DNA of 60,367 bases, taken from positions 1-60,367 of the forward strand of contig CANBNG010000023.1 of the NCBI GenBank assembly GCA_947370975.1. The letters are read 5' to 3'. Source of the DNA: Beijerinckiaceae bacterium (lineage in GTDB: Bacteria > Pseudomonadota > Alphaproteobacteria > Rhizobiales > Beijerinckiaceae). Positions 18,064 through 26,859 of the stretch are shown here, piece after piece (position 1 is the stretch's first letter; every line of letters begins with the position of its first letter). Below the pieces are notes generated by a model that was not told the origin of the DNA, made no database searches, and worked only from the letters and a program-made list of their open reading frames with translations. Made by a program: the position numbers and the translations under genes.

Positions 18064-19734
18064 ATGCTCGTCCAGCTCTCGATTCGGGACATTGTCCTGA
18101 TCGATCGCCTCGACCTTGAATTTGGCCGGGGCCTGACGGTTCTCACTGGCGAAACCGGCGCGGGCAAATCCATTCTTCTGGATGCTTTCGCGCTGGCGCT
18201 TGGCGGGCGCGGCGATGGTTCGCTGGTACGCTCTGGCGAGACGCAGGGCCAGATCACCGCCGTCTTCGATCTTGCAGCCACACATCCCGCCCGCGCGCTT
18301 GCGCTGGCGCAGGATATTGATTGCGATGGCGATCTCATTTTGCGCCGCGTGCAGATGGCCGATGGCCGCACACGCGCCTTCGTCAATGACCAGCCGGTCA
18401 GCGTGCAGGCCCTGCGCGCCATTGCCGCCCCGCTCGTTGAAATTCACGGCCAGCACGATGATCGCGCGCTTGTCGATCCAGCCATGCACCGCGCCTTGCT
18501 CGATGCGTTCGGCGGGTTGCAAGGGCAGGCCGATGGCGTGCGCAGCGCCTTTGCCGACTTGCGCAAGGCGCGCACCGAGCTGGCGGCCGAAGAAGAGCGC
18601 ATGGCGCGCGTGCGTGCCGATGGCGATTATCTGCGCCATGCCCATGCCGAATTGACCAAGCTTGCCCCGCAGGCCAAGGAAGAAGAAGAGCTCGCCGGCA
18701 AACGCACGACGATGATGCAGGCGGAAAAGGTCGCAAGCGAATTGCGCGACGCCAATGATTCGCTTTCGGGGGAACATTCCCCGATCGCGGCCATTTCCGC
18801 GACCATGCGCCGGCTCGAGCGCCGGGCGGCCCAGGCTCCTGACTTGATCGAACCCTCCGTGAAGGCGCTCTCGAGCGCGCTCGATGCGCTCGATCTTGCC
18901 GCACAGACGGTCGATCAGGCCTTGCGCGATTCGCGCTACGATCCGCGCGTGCTTGAAAACGTCGAGGAGCGGCTCTTTGCCCTGCGCGCCGCCGCACGCA
19001 AATATAATGTTCCGGCCGACGCCTTGGGCACGCTCGCCGAGCGTTTCGCGACCGACCTTGCGGCGCTCGATGCGGGCGAGGCGCGCCTTGTCGCCCTCAC
19101 GGCGTCCGTTGCCGAGGCCGTGCGCCGCTATAATGGCGCGGCAGCCAGCCTGTCCAAGGCGCGCATTGCCGCGGCATCCGGGCTCGACAAGGCGGTCAAT
19201 GCCGAGCTGGCGCCCCTCAAGCTGGAGCGCGCCCGCTTCACCACGCAGATCGAGAGCAACCCGGCCGAGCCCGGCGCAGATGGAATCGATCGCGTTGAAT
19301 TCTGGGTGCAGACCAATCCCGGCACGCGCGCCGGGCCTATGATGAAAGTGGCGTCTGGCGGCGAACTCGCGCGCTTCATGCTGGCGCTCAAAGTCGTGCT
19401 GGCGGACCGTGGCTCAGCCCCGACCCTGGTGTTCGACGAGATCGACACCGGTGTTGGCGGCGCGGTGGCGGATGCCATCGGTCAGCGGCTCGCGCGGCTG
19501 TCGGACGAAGTGCAGGTGCTTGCCGTCACCCATGCGCCGCAGGTTGCAGCCCGCGCTATTGGCCATTTCCGCATCGCCAAGGGTGAGGCTGACAAGGGCA
19601 AGCGGGTTGCGACCCGCGTGGAACCCCTTGCCAAGGCTCAGCGTCAGGAAGAAATCGCCCGCATGCTGGCGGGCGCAACCATCACGGACGAGGCGCGGGC
19701 AGCCGCAGGGAAGCTGTTGCAGGGCGCCGGCTGA
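18064..19734 (+). CDS. recN: DNA repair ATPase RecN
   Basis: 556-residue SMC-like protein acting in double-strand-break repair. Walker A is GETGAGKS at 29-36. A long helical middle with EEEELAGKRTTMMQAEKVASELRD-type coiled coil follows. The ABC signature SGGELARFMLA and Walker B LVFDEIDTGVGG lie in the C-terminal third. The start is 21 bases after bamD. A GTTC-N7-GTCC sequence spans the start codon, one base off the alphaproteobacterial LexA consensus, but I do not count it as a site. The 3' end overlaps the convergent DUF3833 gene by 53 bases. Confidence 0.94.
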   Translation: MLVQLSIRDIVLIDRLDLEFGRGLTVLTGETGAGKSILLDAFALALGGRGDGSLVRSGETQGQITAVFDLAATHPARALALAQDIDCDGDLILRRVQMADGRTRAFVNDQPVSVQALRAIAAPLVEIHGQHDDRALVDPAMHRALLDAFGGLQGQADGVRSAFADLRKARTELAAEEERMARVRADGDYLRHAHAELTKLAPQAKEEEELAGKRTTMMQAEKVASELRDANDSLSGEHSPIAAISATMRRLERRAAQAPDLIEPSVKALSSALDALDLAAQTVDQALRDSRYDPRVLENVEERLFALRAAARKYNVPADALGTLAERFATDLAALDAGEARLVALTASVAEAVRRYNGAAASLSKARIAAASGLDKAVNAELAPLKLERARFTTQIESNPAEPGADGIDRVEFWVQTNPGTRAGPMMKVASGGELARFMLALKVVLADRGSAPTLVFDEIDTGVGGAVADAIGQRLARLSDEVQVLAVTHAPQVAARAIGHFRIAKGEADKGKRVATRVEPLAKAQRQEEIARMLAGATITDEARAAAGKLLQGAG

Positions 19735-20248
19735 TCCGCAGGGTCACTTCGCCGATCTTGAAACCATATTTCGAGACGATGGCGCGGTTGAGCACACTGC
19801 CGTCTTGCTGGAGGCCCAGCACATCGTCGAAGGTGAGATCGTAGGACGAGCTCTTCGTCTTCACATTTGCCATATAGGTCAGCCGGAAGAGCGGCCCGTC
19901 GAGGCGACCATCTGCCGTGCCGATCACATCCTCACGCGTCCCGCTGTAGGTGGTGGGGCCTGTCTTGGTCAGAACCCAGGTCTTGCGGTCGCGCTCACCG
20001 TCCGAATAGGTAAAATCCTCGACGAGCGTCAGCGCCTTGCCATCGAAGCGGCCTTTGATGACGGCAGTCAGGCTGCGCTTGCTGCCATCGATCGTATTGA
20101 CGAATTCGCCGCTCGCGAGCGTTTTACCGACAAAGAATTGTTCGGGCACGAAGGGTTTTGTGGTGGCGCTTGCGTCCAGCACAGGCGGGGCAGCGCAGCC
20201 GCCAAACCAGAGCAGGGCCCCAAGCGCAAGAACCAGCGAGACCATCAT
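19682..20248 (-). CDS. DUF3833 family lipoprotein
   Basis: 188-residue predicted lipoprotein. The N-terminus has a hydrophobic stretch ending in the lipobox WFGGC (about Cys18). The mature part, with PEQFFVGKTLASGEF, a middle KGRFDGKALTLVEDFTYSDGE and a W-L block, fits the DUF3833 family of uncharacterised envelope lipoproteins. Its function is unknown. The last 53 bases run antisense to the end of recN, and the gene diverges from the helicase gene to the right, with 147 bases between the starts. Confidence 0.8.
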   Translation of the reverse strand: MMVSLVLALGALLWFGGCAAPPVLDASATTKPFVPEQFFVGKTLASGEFVNTIDGSKRSLTAVIKGRFDGKALTLVEDFTYSDGERDRKTWVLTKTGPTTYSGTREDVIGTADGRLDGPLFRLTYMANVKTKSSSYDLTFDDVLGLQQDGSVLNRAIVSKYGFKIGEVTLRISRRPATASLRLPAPRP

Positions 20249-20395
20249 GCCGCAACCCCTTTTCTGAACGTGTGAAAAGCCTACGTAAGAGAGTGCGCGC
20301 CGGTTCAGCTTTTACCTTGCACGGCTTGGCGGCGAATCGACAAATCATCGGTCTGGTCGCAGATTGGCCCCAAATGATTCTCATTTTGTTCCGGG

Positions 20396-22891
20396 ATGGC
20401 GAGCGCAGGCGCGTCGTCGCATCCCGATCTTGAAAGCTGCTCCGTGTCCGATCCTTTCAGCCTTGAATTTGCCGACGATCCGCCGCCGCGCCCCAAGCGC
20501 GGCGATCATGAGGATCTGACGTATCGGCCGAAAGAGGGCGGGCTTGCCGCCCGCGCGCAGGCACAGGCCGTTGTGCGCGGCGTCGATTACCTGTCGGTGC
20601 TCAATCCCGAGCAGCGCGCAGCGGTGGAGGCCATCGATGGCCCCGTGCTGGTGCTGGCGGGCGCTGGCACCGGCAAGACGCGCGTGCTGACAACTCGCAT
20701 CGCGCATATTCTGGCGACAGGGCGCGCGCGCGCGCAGGAAATTCTCTCGGTCACCTTCACCAACAAGGCCGCCCGCGAGATGAAGGAGCGCATTGCCGCG
20801 CTTGCGGGGCCCGCGGGCGAGGGCATGCCCTGGCTTGGTACGTTCCATTCGATCTCAACGAAAATCCTGCGCCGCCATGCCGAACTCGTCGGGCTGAAAT
20901 CGCAATTCACCATTCTGGATACGGACGATCAGATCCGTCTCCTGAAGCAGGTGCTCAAGTCCGAAGATATTGACGAAAAGCGCTGGCCTGCGCGCGCACT
21001 CGCCCAGCAGATCGATTCCTGGAAGAACCGCGGGCTTGATCCCGCGCGCGTGCCTGCGGGCGAGGGTGCTGCTTTTGCCAACGGCAAGGGCGCGCTTCTC
21101 TATCGCGCCTATCAGGACCGTCTGAAAACGCTGAACGCAGCTGATTTCGGCGATCTTCTTTTGGAGGCCGTGCGGCTCTTTCGCGAAAACCCGGATGTGC
21201 TGCGCCAATATCAGGAGCGCTTCCGCTATATTCTCGTCGACGAATATCAGGACACGAATACGATCCAATATCTCTGGCTGCGCCTGCTCGCGCAGCCCTC
21301 GGGCGCCAAGCAATCGCAGAATGTCTGCTGCGTGGGCGATGACGATCAGTCGATCTACGGCTGGCGCGGCGCGGAGGTCGACAATATCCTGCGCTTCGAG
21401 AAGGATTTTCCGGGCGCTGTCGTCGTGCGTCTTGAGCGCAATTATCGCTCGACCGGGCATATTCTGGCCGCAGCCGCCCATCTCATCGCGCATAATGAAG
21501 GCAGGCTCGGCAAGACGCTGTTTACCGATGGCGAGGAGGGCGAACGCCCCGCCGTCACGGGCGTGTGGGACTCCGAAGAAGAAGCCCGCACGATTGGCGA
21601 AGACATCGAGCAATTGCAGCGCAAGGGCCAGTCGCTTGATGAAGTCGCGATTCTTGTGCGCGCGTCGTTCCAGATGCGCGAATTTGAAGAGCGTTTCATC
21701 ACGCTTGGCTTGCCCTATCGCGTCATCGGCGGTCCGCGCTTTTACGAGCGTGCGGAAATCCGCGATGCGCTGGCCTATCTGCGCTGCGTGACGCAGCCTG
21801 CTGATGATCTCGCCTTTGAGCGCATCGCCAATGTGCCCAAGCGCGGGCTGGGTGACGCAACCATGCAGCAGGTGCATGATTATGCGCGCCGCCAGAATGT
21901 GCCGATGCTGCAAGCCGCGCGCGTGCTTGTGGAAACAGACGAGCTGAAGCCCAAGCCGCGCCAGACCTTGCGCGATCTGACCTCCGCCTTCTCGCGCTGG
22001 TCGGCTCTGGTTGAAAACATGCCCCATCACGAAGTGGCGCAGACCATTCTGGAAGAGTCTGGCTACACCGACATGTGGCAGAAGGACCGCACGGCGGAAG
22101 CCGCCGGACGCCTTGAAAACCTCAAGGAACTCGTGCGCTCCATGGAAGAATTCCCGGATATGGGATCCTTCCTCGAACATGTGTCGCTGGTGATGGATGC
22201 TGACAGCAAGGGCGGGGGCGCGCGCGTCTCGATCATGACGCTCCATGCCGCCAAGGGTCTCGAATTCGAGACCGTCTATCTGCCGGGCTGGGAAGAGGGG
22301 CTGTTTCCCCACCAGCGCTCGCTCGATGAGAGCGGTCGTGCGGGACTCGAGGAAGAGCGGCGTCTGGCCTATGTCGGCATCACGCGTGCCAAGCGTCGGG
22401 CGCGGATTTTCTTTGCCACCAACCGCCGCATTCATGGCCTCTGGCAGACAACCATTCCCTCACGCTTTCTCGATGAATTGCCAACCGCCCATGTCGATGT
22501 GGTGGAAGCGCCCGGCGGCAATTACGGCGGCTATGCGCAATCGCGTTTCGCGACCATGGACACCTATGAATCCTCCTACGGGACGCCGGGCTGGCAACGC
22601 GCGCAACAGCGCCGCACGCAAGAGCCCCCTGCAGGCGCTGCCAATACCGGCGGCTTTCAGGCGCGTGCGAGCCAATGGGGGCAGGGGGCGGGCGCGCGCA
22701 AGCCAAGCGTCATCGAGGGCGAGCTTGTCGCAAAATCCTCAGCCGCGTCGGGCTACACGAAAGGCGTGCGCGTCTTCCATCTCAAATTCGGCAACGGCAC
22801 GATTATGCTGGTAGACGGCAACAAACTGACCGTCGAGTTCGACAAGGCCGGCCGCAAGATGGTGCTGGAGGGCTTCGTACAGGCGTTGTGA
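20396..22891 (+). CDS. uvrD: ATP-dependent 3'-5' DNA helicase, UvrD/PcrA type
   Basis: 831-residue superfamily 1A helicase acting in excision and mismatch repair and removal of blocked complexes. Motif I is GAGTGKT (89-95), motif II DEYQDTN, motif III GDDDQSIYGWRGA, motif V LHAAKGLEFE and motif VI VGITRAKRR. The C-terminal tail ends in a Tudor-like segment (VFHLKFGNGTIMLVDGNKLTVEF), as in PcrA/UvrD. The start is uncertain: GTG at 20444 (after TTGAAAG) would remove 16 poorly conserved residues. No partner genes are adjacent. Confidence 0.94.
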   Translation: MASAGASSHPDLESCSVSDPFSLEFADDPPPRPKRGDHEDLTYRPKEGGLAARAQAQAVVRGVDYLSVLNPEQRAAVEAIDGPVLVLAGAGTGKTRVLTTRIAHILATGRARAQEILSVTFTNKAAREMKERIAALAGPAGEGMPWLGTFHSISTKILRRHAELVGLKSQFTILDTDDQIRLLKQVLKSEDIDEKRWPARALAQQIDSWKNRGLDPARVPAGEGAAFANGKGALLYRAYQDRLKTLNAADFGDLLLEAVRLFRENPDVLRQYQERFRYILVDEYQDTNTIQYLWLRLLAQPSGAKQSQNVCCVGDDDQSIYGWRGAEVDNILRFEKDFPGAVVVRLERNYRSTGHILAAAAHLIAHNEGRLGKTLFTDGEEGERPAVTGVWDSEEEARTIGEDIEQLQRKGQSLDEVAILVRASFQMREFEERFITLGLPYRVIGGPRFYERAEIRDALAYLRCVTQPADDLAFERIANVPKRGLGDATMQQVHDYARRQNVPMLQAARVLVETDELKPKPRQTLRDLTSAFSRWSALVENMPHHEVAQTILEESGYTDMWQKDRTAEAAGRLENLKELVRSMEEFPDMGSFLEHVSLVMDADSKGGGARVSIMTLHAAKGLEFETVYLPGWEEGLFPHQRSLDESGRAGLEEERRLAYVGITRAKRRARIFFATNRRIHGLWQTTIPSRFLDELPTAHVDVVEAPGGNYGGYAQSRFATMDTYESSYGTPGWQRAQQRRTQEPPAGAANTGGFQARASQWGQGAGARKPSVIEGELVAKSSAASGYTKGVRVFHLKFGNGTIMLVDGNKLTVEFDKAGRKMVLEGFVQAL

Positions 22892-22942
22892 ATCGAGCAG
22901 CGGTTTCTGCGCAGGGAAGCTCATTTAGCCAGGAGTTGTGGC

Positions 22943-23064
22943 GCGACCCCCACCCCTAACCCCTCCCCACAAGGGGGCGGGGGATCAGATGGCATATGCA
23001 ACCTCAATTCCCTCCCCCCTGTGGGGAGGGACGACTCGCCGAAGGCGAGCGGGGTGGGGGTCGC
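22943..23064. repeat. Long inverted repeat, CCCCCACCCC type
   Basis: The left arm begins GCGACCCCCACCCC, and the right arm ends GGGGTGGGGGTCGC. An inner pair, CCCTCCCCACAAGGGGG against CCCCCTGTGGGGAGGG, surrounds about 40 bases. A small inner hairpin, CTCGCCGAAGGCGAG, lies in the right half. Elements of this type are scattered between genes in many alphaproteobacteria. It lies between the helicase and hicB 3' ends, so it may stop transcription from both sides. Confidence 0.8.
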
Positions 23065-23100
23065 GAGATTTCATCTGGTAGAGGCTGAGCGGCCCGGATT

Positions 23101-23397
23101 TCAGGCAGCCCGCGTCTCACTCGTCTGTTCGGGAGCGGGAACGGCTATGACCAGAACTGCGTCGCGCCAGAGTTCGTCCAGGCTCGCATCCGCCTGCAAT
23201 TCATGAAGTTCGCGGCAGGGCGGAATGGTATGTCCATCTAGCCGCATCAATTCCGTCCAACCGGTCAAAGCTTCCGCGGCCATCGCAAAAACGCTGTCGA
23301 GGTCGTCAGCCGCCGAAAAGCATCCCGGCGCATCCGGAAAGACGACGCCATAGGCGCTGTCGGGTTCTTTCGAGACCAGGCCGATATAGGGTTTCAC
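23101..23397 (-). CDS. hicB: HicB-family antitoxin
   Basis: 98-residue protein with the HicB partial RNase H-like fold: Y-x-G-L-V near the start, AYGVVFPDAPGCFSAADDLDS and a helix EALTGWTELM. HicB proteins bind and block the HicA mRNA interferase. I do not see a clear C-terminal ribbon-helix-helix or helix-turn-helix; the tail is short and acidic, so autoregulation through HicB is not obvious. It starts ten bases after the hicA stop on the same strand, the usual toxin-first order. Confidence 0.85.
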   Translation of the reverse strand: MKPYIGLVSKEPDSAYGVVFPDAPGCFSAADDLDSVFAMAAEALTGWTELMRLDGHTIPPCRELHELQADASLDELWRDAVLVIAVPAPEQTSETRAA

Positions 23398-23407
23398 CGC
23401 GATTGCC

Positions 23408-23602
23408 TCACAACCAGCCTGCCTGGCGATAGATGGAGCGCACGGTCCCGAGGGGCAGGTCTTTCCTCGGGTGCGGCACGGTTACGATGGTCGCAACAAA
23501 AGCTTTGCTGAAATGATGATGGGAACCTGACGTCCGCCTCAGAATCCACCCTTCCGCCTGCAGGCGAGCGATGATCTCCCGACTATTGCGAATGAAGTGC
23601 AT
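23408..23602 (-). CDS. hicA: HicA-family mRNA interferase toxin
   Basis: 64-residue double-stranded-RNA-binding-fold toxin that cleaves mRNA when released from HicB. Features are NSREIIARLQAEGW, the active-site region RTSGSHHHF with the catalytic His, and VTVPHPRKDLPLGTVRSIYRQAGW, the classic family ending. The protein is complete at normal length. It heads the two-gene hicAB operon on the minus strand, sitting between DNA repair and translation-modification genes, with no mobile element visible beside it. Confidence 0.88.
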   Translation of the reverse strand: MHFIRNSREIIARLQAEGWILRRTSGSHHHFSKAFVATIVTVPHPRKDLPLGTVRSIYRQAGWL

Positions 23603-23669
23603 CTGAAAAAGGCCAAAGAGTAATGAAACAAGTTTAGCCCAACCAACCCGTTGCGCAAGCCGCAGCCGC

Positions 23670-23930
23670 TCAAGGCCGCAGGCAGGTGATGGCGCTTGGT
23701 GTGCAGGCGATGCCGGGTGTCGAGCAATGGGTTGGCCCGAGCTTGCCGTCTTCGGGAATCCGCATGCAGATCTGGCAGCTGTCGGTCCATTCCAGGCACG
23801 CCGCGTTGGTGCGCCCGTAGAAACTTACATGGGGCGCTTGCGCAGGCGCGGGCATGTCGGGGGCGCGCGGCTCGTCGGCGAGCGCTGCGGTGGCGAGGAG
23901 GATCAGGGCGAACGGCGTGACAAGGCGCAT
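23670..23930 (-). CDS. Small secreted Cys-rich protein, unknown function
   Basis: 86 residues from the chosen ATG. MRLVTPFALILLATAALA is a clear signal peptide. The mature part contains six Cys in about 45 residues (CLEWTDSCQICMRI, then HCSTPGIACTP and a final ITCLRP), which suggests disulphides in the periplasm. The frame is open 75 bases further upstream, but that would bury the signal peptide. I do not recognise a named family, though similar small proteins with an EWTDSC-type motif occur in Hyphomicrobiales. It diverges from prmA. Confidence 0.65.
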   Translation of the reverse strand: MRLVTPFALILLATAALADEPRAPDMPAPAQAPHVSFYGRTNAACLEWTDSCQICMRIPEDGKLGPTHCSTPGIACTPSAITCLRP

Positions 23931-24003
23931 GGCGCAACCATAGGCCCGCGGGGCCTGCCTGCGAAGGCTTTTTGCGCCCGAGCCCCCAGCGACCTTATCC
24001 CTC

Positions 24004-24978
24004 ATGACTTCGCGCGCCGCCCATGCTAGTCACGCGACCATGCTTGAAGGTCTGCCCCCCAACAATGCCGCCCATCTCATGCGCCTCGTCACCGAGGAGG
24101 AGATCGCGCGCCAAATTGCCGATCTCGTGGTCGAGACCTTCGACCCCGCCGAAACGGCCGCCGCCGCTTTCGAGCTTGAAACCAACACGCGCGACTGGAA
24201 CCAGGGGCCCTGGGTCGTCGAGGTCTATTTCGGCGAAGCGCCGGACGAGGACAATGTGCGCGAGCTGATCGCCTGTGTTTGCGGCCATGAGCTTGCGGCC
24301 AAGGCCGAGTTTGGCCGCGTGGCCGAGCAGGATTGGGTCAAGAGCGCGCTGGAGGGCCTTGCGCCTGTGCGCGCCGGGCGCTTCCTCGTGCATGGCTCGC
24401 ATGATCGCCAGCGCGTGCGCACGCATGAAATCGCGCTCGAAATCGAGGCTGCGCTGGCATTTGGCACTGGCCACCATGGCACGACGCGCGGCTGTCTGCT
24501 GATGCTCGATGCCGTGCTGAAACAGCGCCGTCCGCGCCGCATTCTCGATGTCGGCACCGGCACGGGCGTGCTTGCCATGGCGGCGGCGCGCGCGCTGCAC
24601 CAGAGCGTGGCAGCCGGCGATATCGATCCGATTTCCGTCGATGCGGCGCGCTCCAATGCCGTGCTCAATGGCGCTGGCCCATGGATGCGCCCGGTGGTGG
24701 CGCGTGGCGCAACCCATCCGGCGCTGCGCAATGGCGGGCCCTACGACCTCATTTTCGGAAATATTCTGGCGCGGCCTTTGCGCCAGCTTGCGCCAGATCT
24801 CGCTCGCCTGTGCGATACGGGTGGCGAGCTTATCCTCTCCGGGCTTCTGGGGCGCGATGTGCCGGGCGTTCTCTCGGCCTATGGCGCGCAGGGCTTCGCG
24901 CTCAAGCGTCGGGGCGATATCGAGGGCTGGGCGACCTTGCTGATGGCGCGCGGCGGCGCGGCGCCCCGGCCGCTCTGA
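24004..24978 (+). CDS. prmA: Ribosomal protein L11 methyltransferase PrmA
   Basis: 324-residue SAM-dependent enzyme that trimethylates ribosomal protein L11. The SAM site LDVGTGTGVLAMAAA, preceded by ALAFGTGHHGTTRGCL, and the catalytic-loop FGNILARPL are visible. The N-terminal substrate-recognition part is present but diverged, as usual in alphaproteobacteria. The start is unclear: ATG at 24004 or at 24040 (giving MLEGLPPNNAAH). Neither has a strong ribosome binding site. The aminopeptidase gene follows 51 bases later. Confidence 0.88.
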   Translation: MTSRAAHASHATMLEGLPPNNAAHLMRLVTEEEIARQIADLVVETFDPAETAAAAFELETNTRDWNQGPWVVEVYFGEAPDEDNVRELIACVCGHELAAKAEFGRVAEQDWVKSALEGLAPVRAGRFLVHGSHDRQRVRTHEIALEIEAALAFGTGHHGTTRGCLLMLDAVLKQRRPRRILDVGTGTGVLAMAAARALHQSVAAGDIDPISVDAARSNAVLNGAGPWMRPVVARGATHPALRNGGPYDLIFGNILARPLRQLAPDLARLCDTGGELILSGLLGRDVPGVLSAYGAQGFALKRRGDIEGWATLLMARGGAAPRPL

Positions 24979-25029
24979 GGCTGGCTGGCGCGATTGCGGA
25001 GAAAAGCGCGAGCGCCTAATCTCGCGCCC

Positions 25030-26844
25030 ATGTTCGAGAGCCTCTTTCAATCCTTCACCGAAACCGCCGACCCTTCGCAGGGGGGCGCGCGTCTTGGCCT
25101 TTTGCGCGAGGAATTGCGCAAGCGTGGCCTGCAAGGCTTCATCGTGCCGCGCGCCGATGAGCAGCAAAACGAATATGTGCCGCCGGGCGCCGAGCGTCTG
25201 GCCTGGCTGACTGGTTTTACCGGGTCTGCGGGGCTTGCCATCGTGCTTGGCGATCGGGCCGGCGTGTTCATCGATGGGCGCTACACGATCCAGGTGCGCG
25301 AGCAGGTGGATGTGAGGGTCTTCACGCCCGTTGCCATTGCCCAGACGAGCCCGGAGGCATGGATCGAGGCCCATGCCAGCAAGGCCGAGCGCATTGGCTA
25401 TGATCCAGCCCTCCATACGCCGGGCCAGGTACGGCGGCTGAAAGAGGCTGCAACCAATGCCGGGGCTGTGCTGGTTGGGGTCGAGGACAATCCGCTCGAT
25501 GCCGTCTGGGCGGACAGGCCCCAAGCCCCGCTCGCGCCGGTGCGCCTGCACCCCAAGCGCTTTGCGGGCGAAAATGCGGCACGCAAATTGAAGCGGATCG
25601 GCGAGGCGCTGACGCGCGTCGACGGGCTGGTCGTCAGCGATCCCCATGCGGTCGCCTGGGCGTTCAACATTCGCGGGCAGGATGTCGCGCATACACCGCT
25701 GCCTTTGGCCTTTGCGCTCATCGCCAAGGGCCGCCGCCCGGTGCTTTATGTTGAGCCCCGCAAGCTTGATGCAGCTGTGCGCGCCGCGCTTGAAAGCCTC
25801 GCCGATATTGCCGAGCCCGCGCAGCTTGCGCGCGATCTCGCAACCATGGGCGAGGAAGGCCTGCGCCTGCGCTTTGATGCAAGCACAGCGTCCGCCAAAC
25901 TCGTGCATGCGCTGGAGGGCGCGGGCGGCACGGCCGATCTCGGGGTCGATCCGATCGCGCTGATGAAAGCGCGCAAAAATAGTGCCGAATTGAAAGGCGC
26001 GCGCGCTGCCCATTTGCGCGATGGCGTTGCGATGACGCGTTTTCTTGCCTGGTTCGCACAGGCCTCGAAGGGCGGAAAGCTTACAGAAATTGCTGCGGCG
26101 CAGGCGCTTGAGACCTTTCGTCGCGAGACCGGAAAATTGAAGGACGTATCCTTTCCCTCGATTTCAGGCGCTGGTCCCAATTCCGCCCTGCCGCATTATC
26201 GCGTGAGCGAAGCCTCCAACCGCACCATCGCCAAGGGCATGTTCCTGATCGATTCCGGCGCACAATATGAGGACGGCACGACCGATATCACGCGCACGCT
26301 TGCTGTCGGTCGCCCGAGTGCAGAGATGCGCGACCGTTTCACGCGCGTGCTCAAGGGCCACATCGCCATTGCGCGTGCGATCTTTCCCAAGGGCACATCG
26401 GGCGCGCAGATCGATGCGCTGGCGCGTGTGCCGCTGTGGCAGGCAGGGCTCGATTTCGATCACGGCACGGGCCATGGCGTCGGCTCCTATCTCTCGGTGC
26501 ATGAAGGGCCCCAGCGCATTTCGAAAATGGGCATGACGGCGCTTGAGCCCGGCATGATCTTGTCGAATGAACCCGGCTATTACAAAGCCGGCGCATGGGG
26601 CATCCGCATCGAGAATCTGATTGTCGTGCAAAAGGCCTATGTAAATGGGGCTGAACGCGACATGCTCGATTTTGAAACGCTGACTCTCGCACCCATCGAT
26701 CTCGCGCTGGTGGATGTGAAACTGCTGAGCGTCGAGGAAAAGAGCTGGCTCAACGCCTATCACGCGCGCGCGCGCAAGGAGCTTTCGCCGCTCCTTGATG
26801 CGCCGACCAAGCGTTGGCTGAAAGAGGCGACAGTGAAGATCTGA
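25030..26844 (+). CDS. Xaa-Pro aminopeptidase (aminopeptidase P, M24B)
   Basis: 604-residue metallopeptidase that removes N-terminal residues preceding proline. Two creatinase-type N-terminal domains are followed by the pita-bread catalytic domain. Its metal ligands are the two Asp in DSGAQYEDGTTDITRT, the His in DHGTGHGVGSYLSVHEGP, and the Glu residues in SNEPGYY and IRIENL. The frame is open 36 bases upstream, but MFESLFQSF at 25030 gives the usual N-terminus. This longer two-N-domain form is common in alphaproteobacteria. A repeat-derived terminator follows. Confidence 0.93.
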   Translation: MFESLFQSFTETADPSQGGARLGLLREELRKRGLQGFIVPRADEQQNEYVPPGAERLAWLTGFTGSAGLAIVLGDRAGVFIDGRYTIQVREQVDVRVFTPVAIAQTSPEAWIEAHASKAERIGYDPALHTPGQVRRLKEAATNAGAVLVGVEDNPLDAVWADRPQAPLAPVRLHPKRFAGENAARKLKRIGEALTRVDGLVVSDPHAVAWAFNIRGQDVAHTPLPLAFALIAKGRRPVLYVEPRKLDAAVRAALESLADIAEPAQLARDLATMGEEGLRLRFDASTASAKLVHALEGAGGTADLGVDPIALMKARKNSAELKGARAAHLRDGVAMTRFLAWFAQASKGGKLTEIAAAQALETFRRETGKLKDVSFPSISGAGPNSALPHYRVSEASNRTIAKGMFLIDSGAQYEDGTTDITRTLAVGRPSAEMRDRFTRVLKGHIAIARAIFPKGTSGAQIDALARVPLWQAGLDFDHGTGHGVGSYLSVHEGPQRISKMGMTALEPGMILSNEPGYYKAGAWGIRIENLIVVQKAYVNGAERDMLDFETLTLAPIDLALVDVKLLSVEEKSWLNAYHARARKELSPLLDAPTKRWLKEATVKI

Positions 26845-26859
26845 GTTGCAGGCAAACCT

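Noticed and set aside
18059..18073. GTTC-N7-GTCC over the recN start, close to the alphaproteobacterial LexA box GTTC-N7-GTTC
   Set aside because: One base off, inside the start codon region, with no second copy nearby; expected by chance at this stringency.
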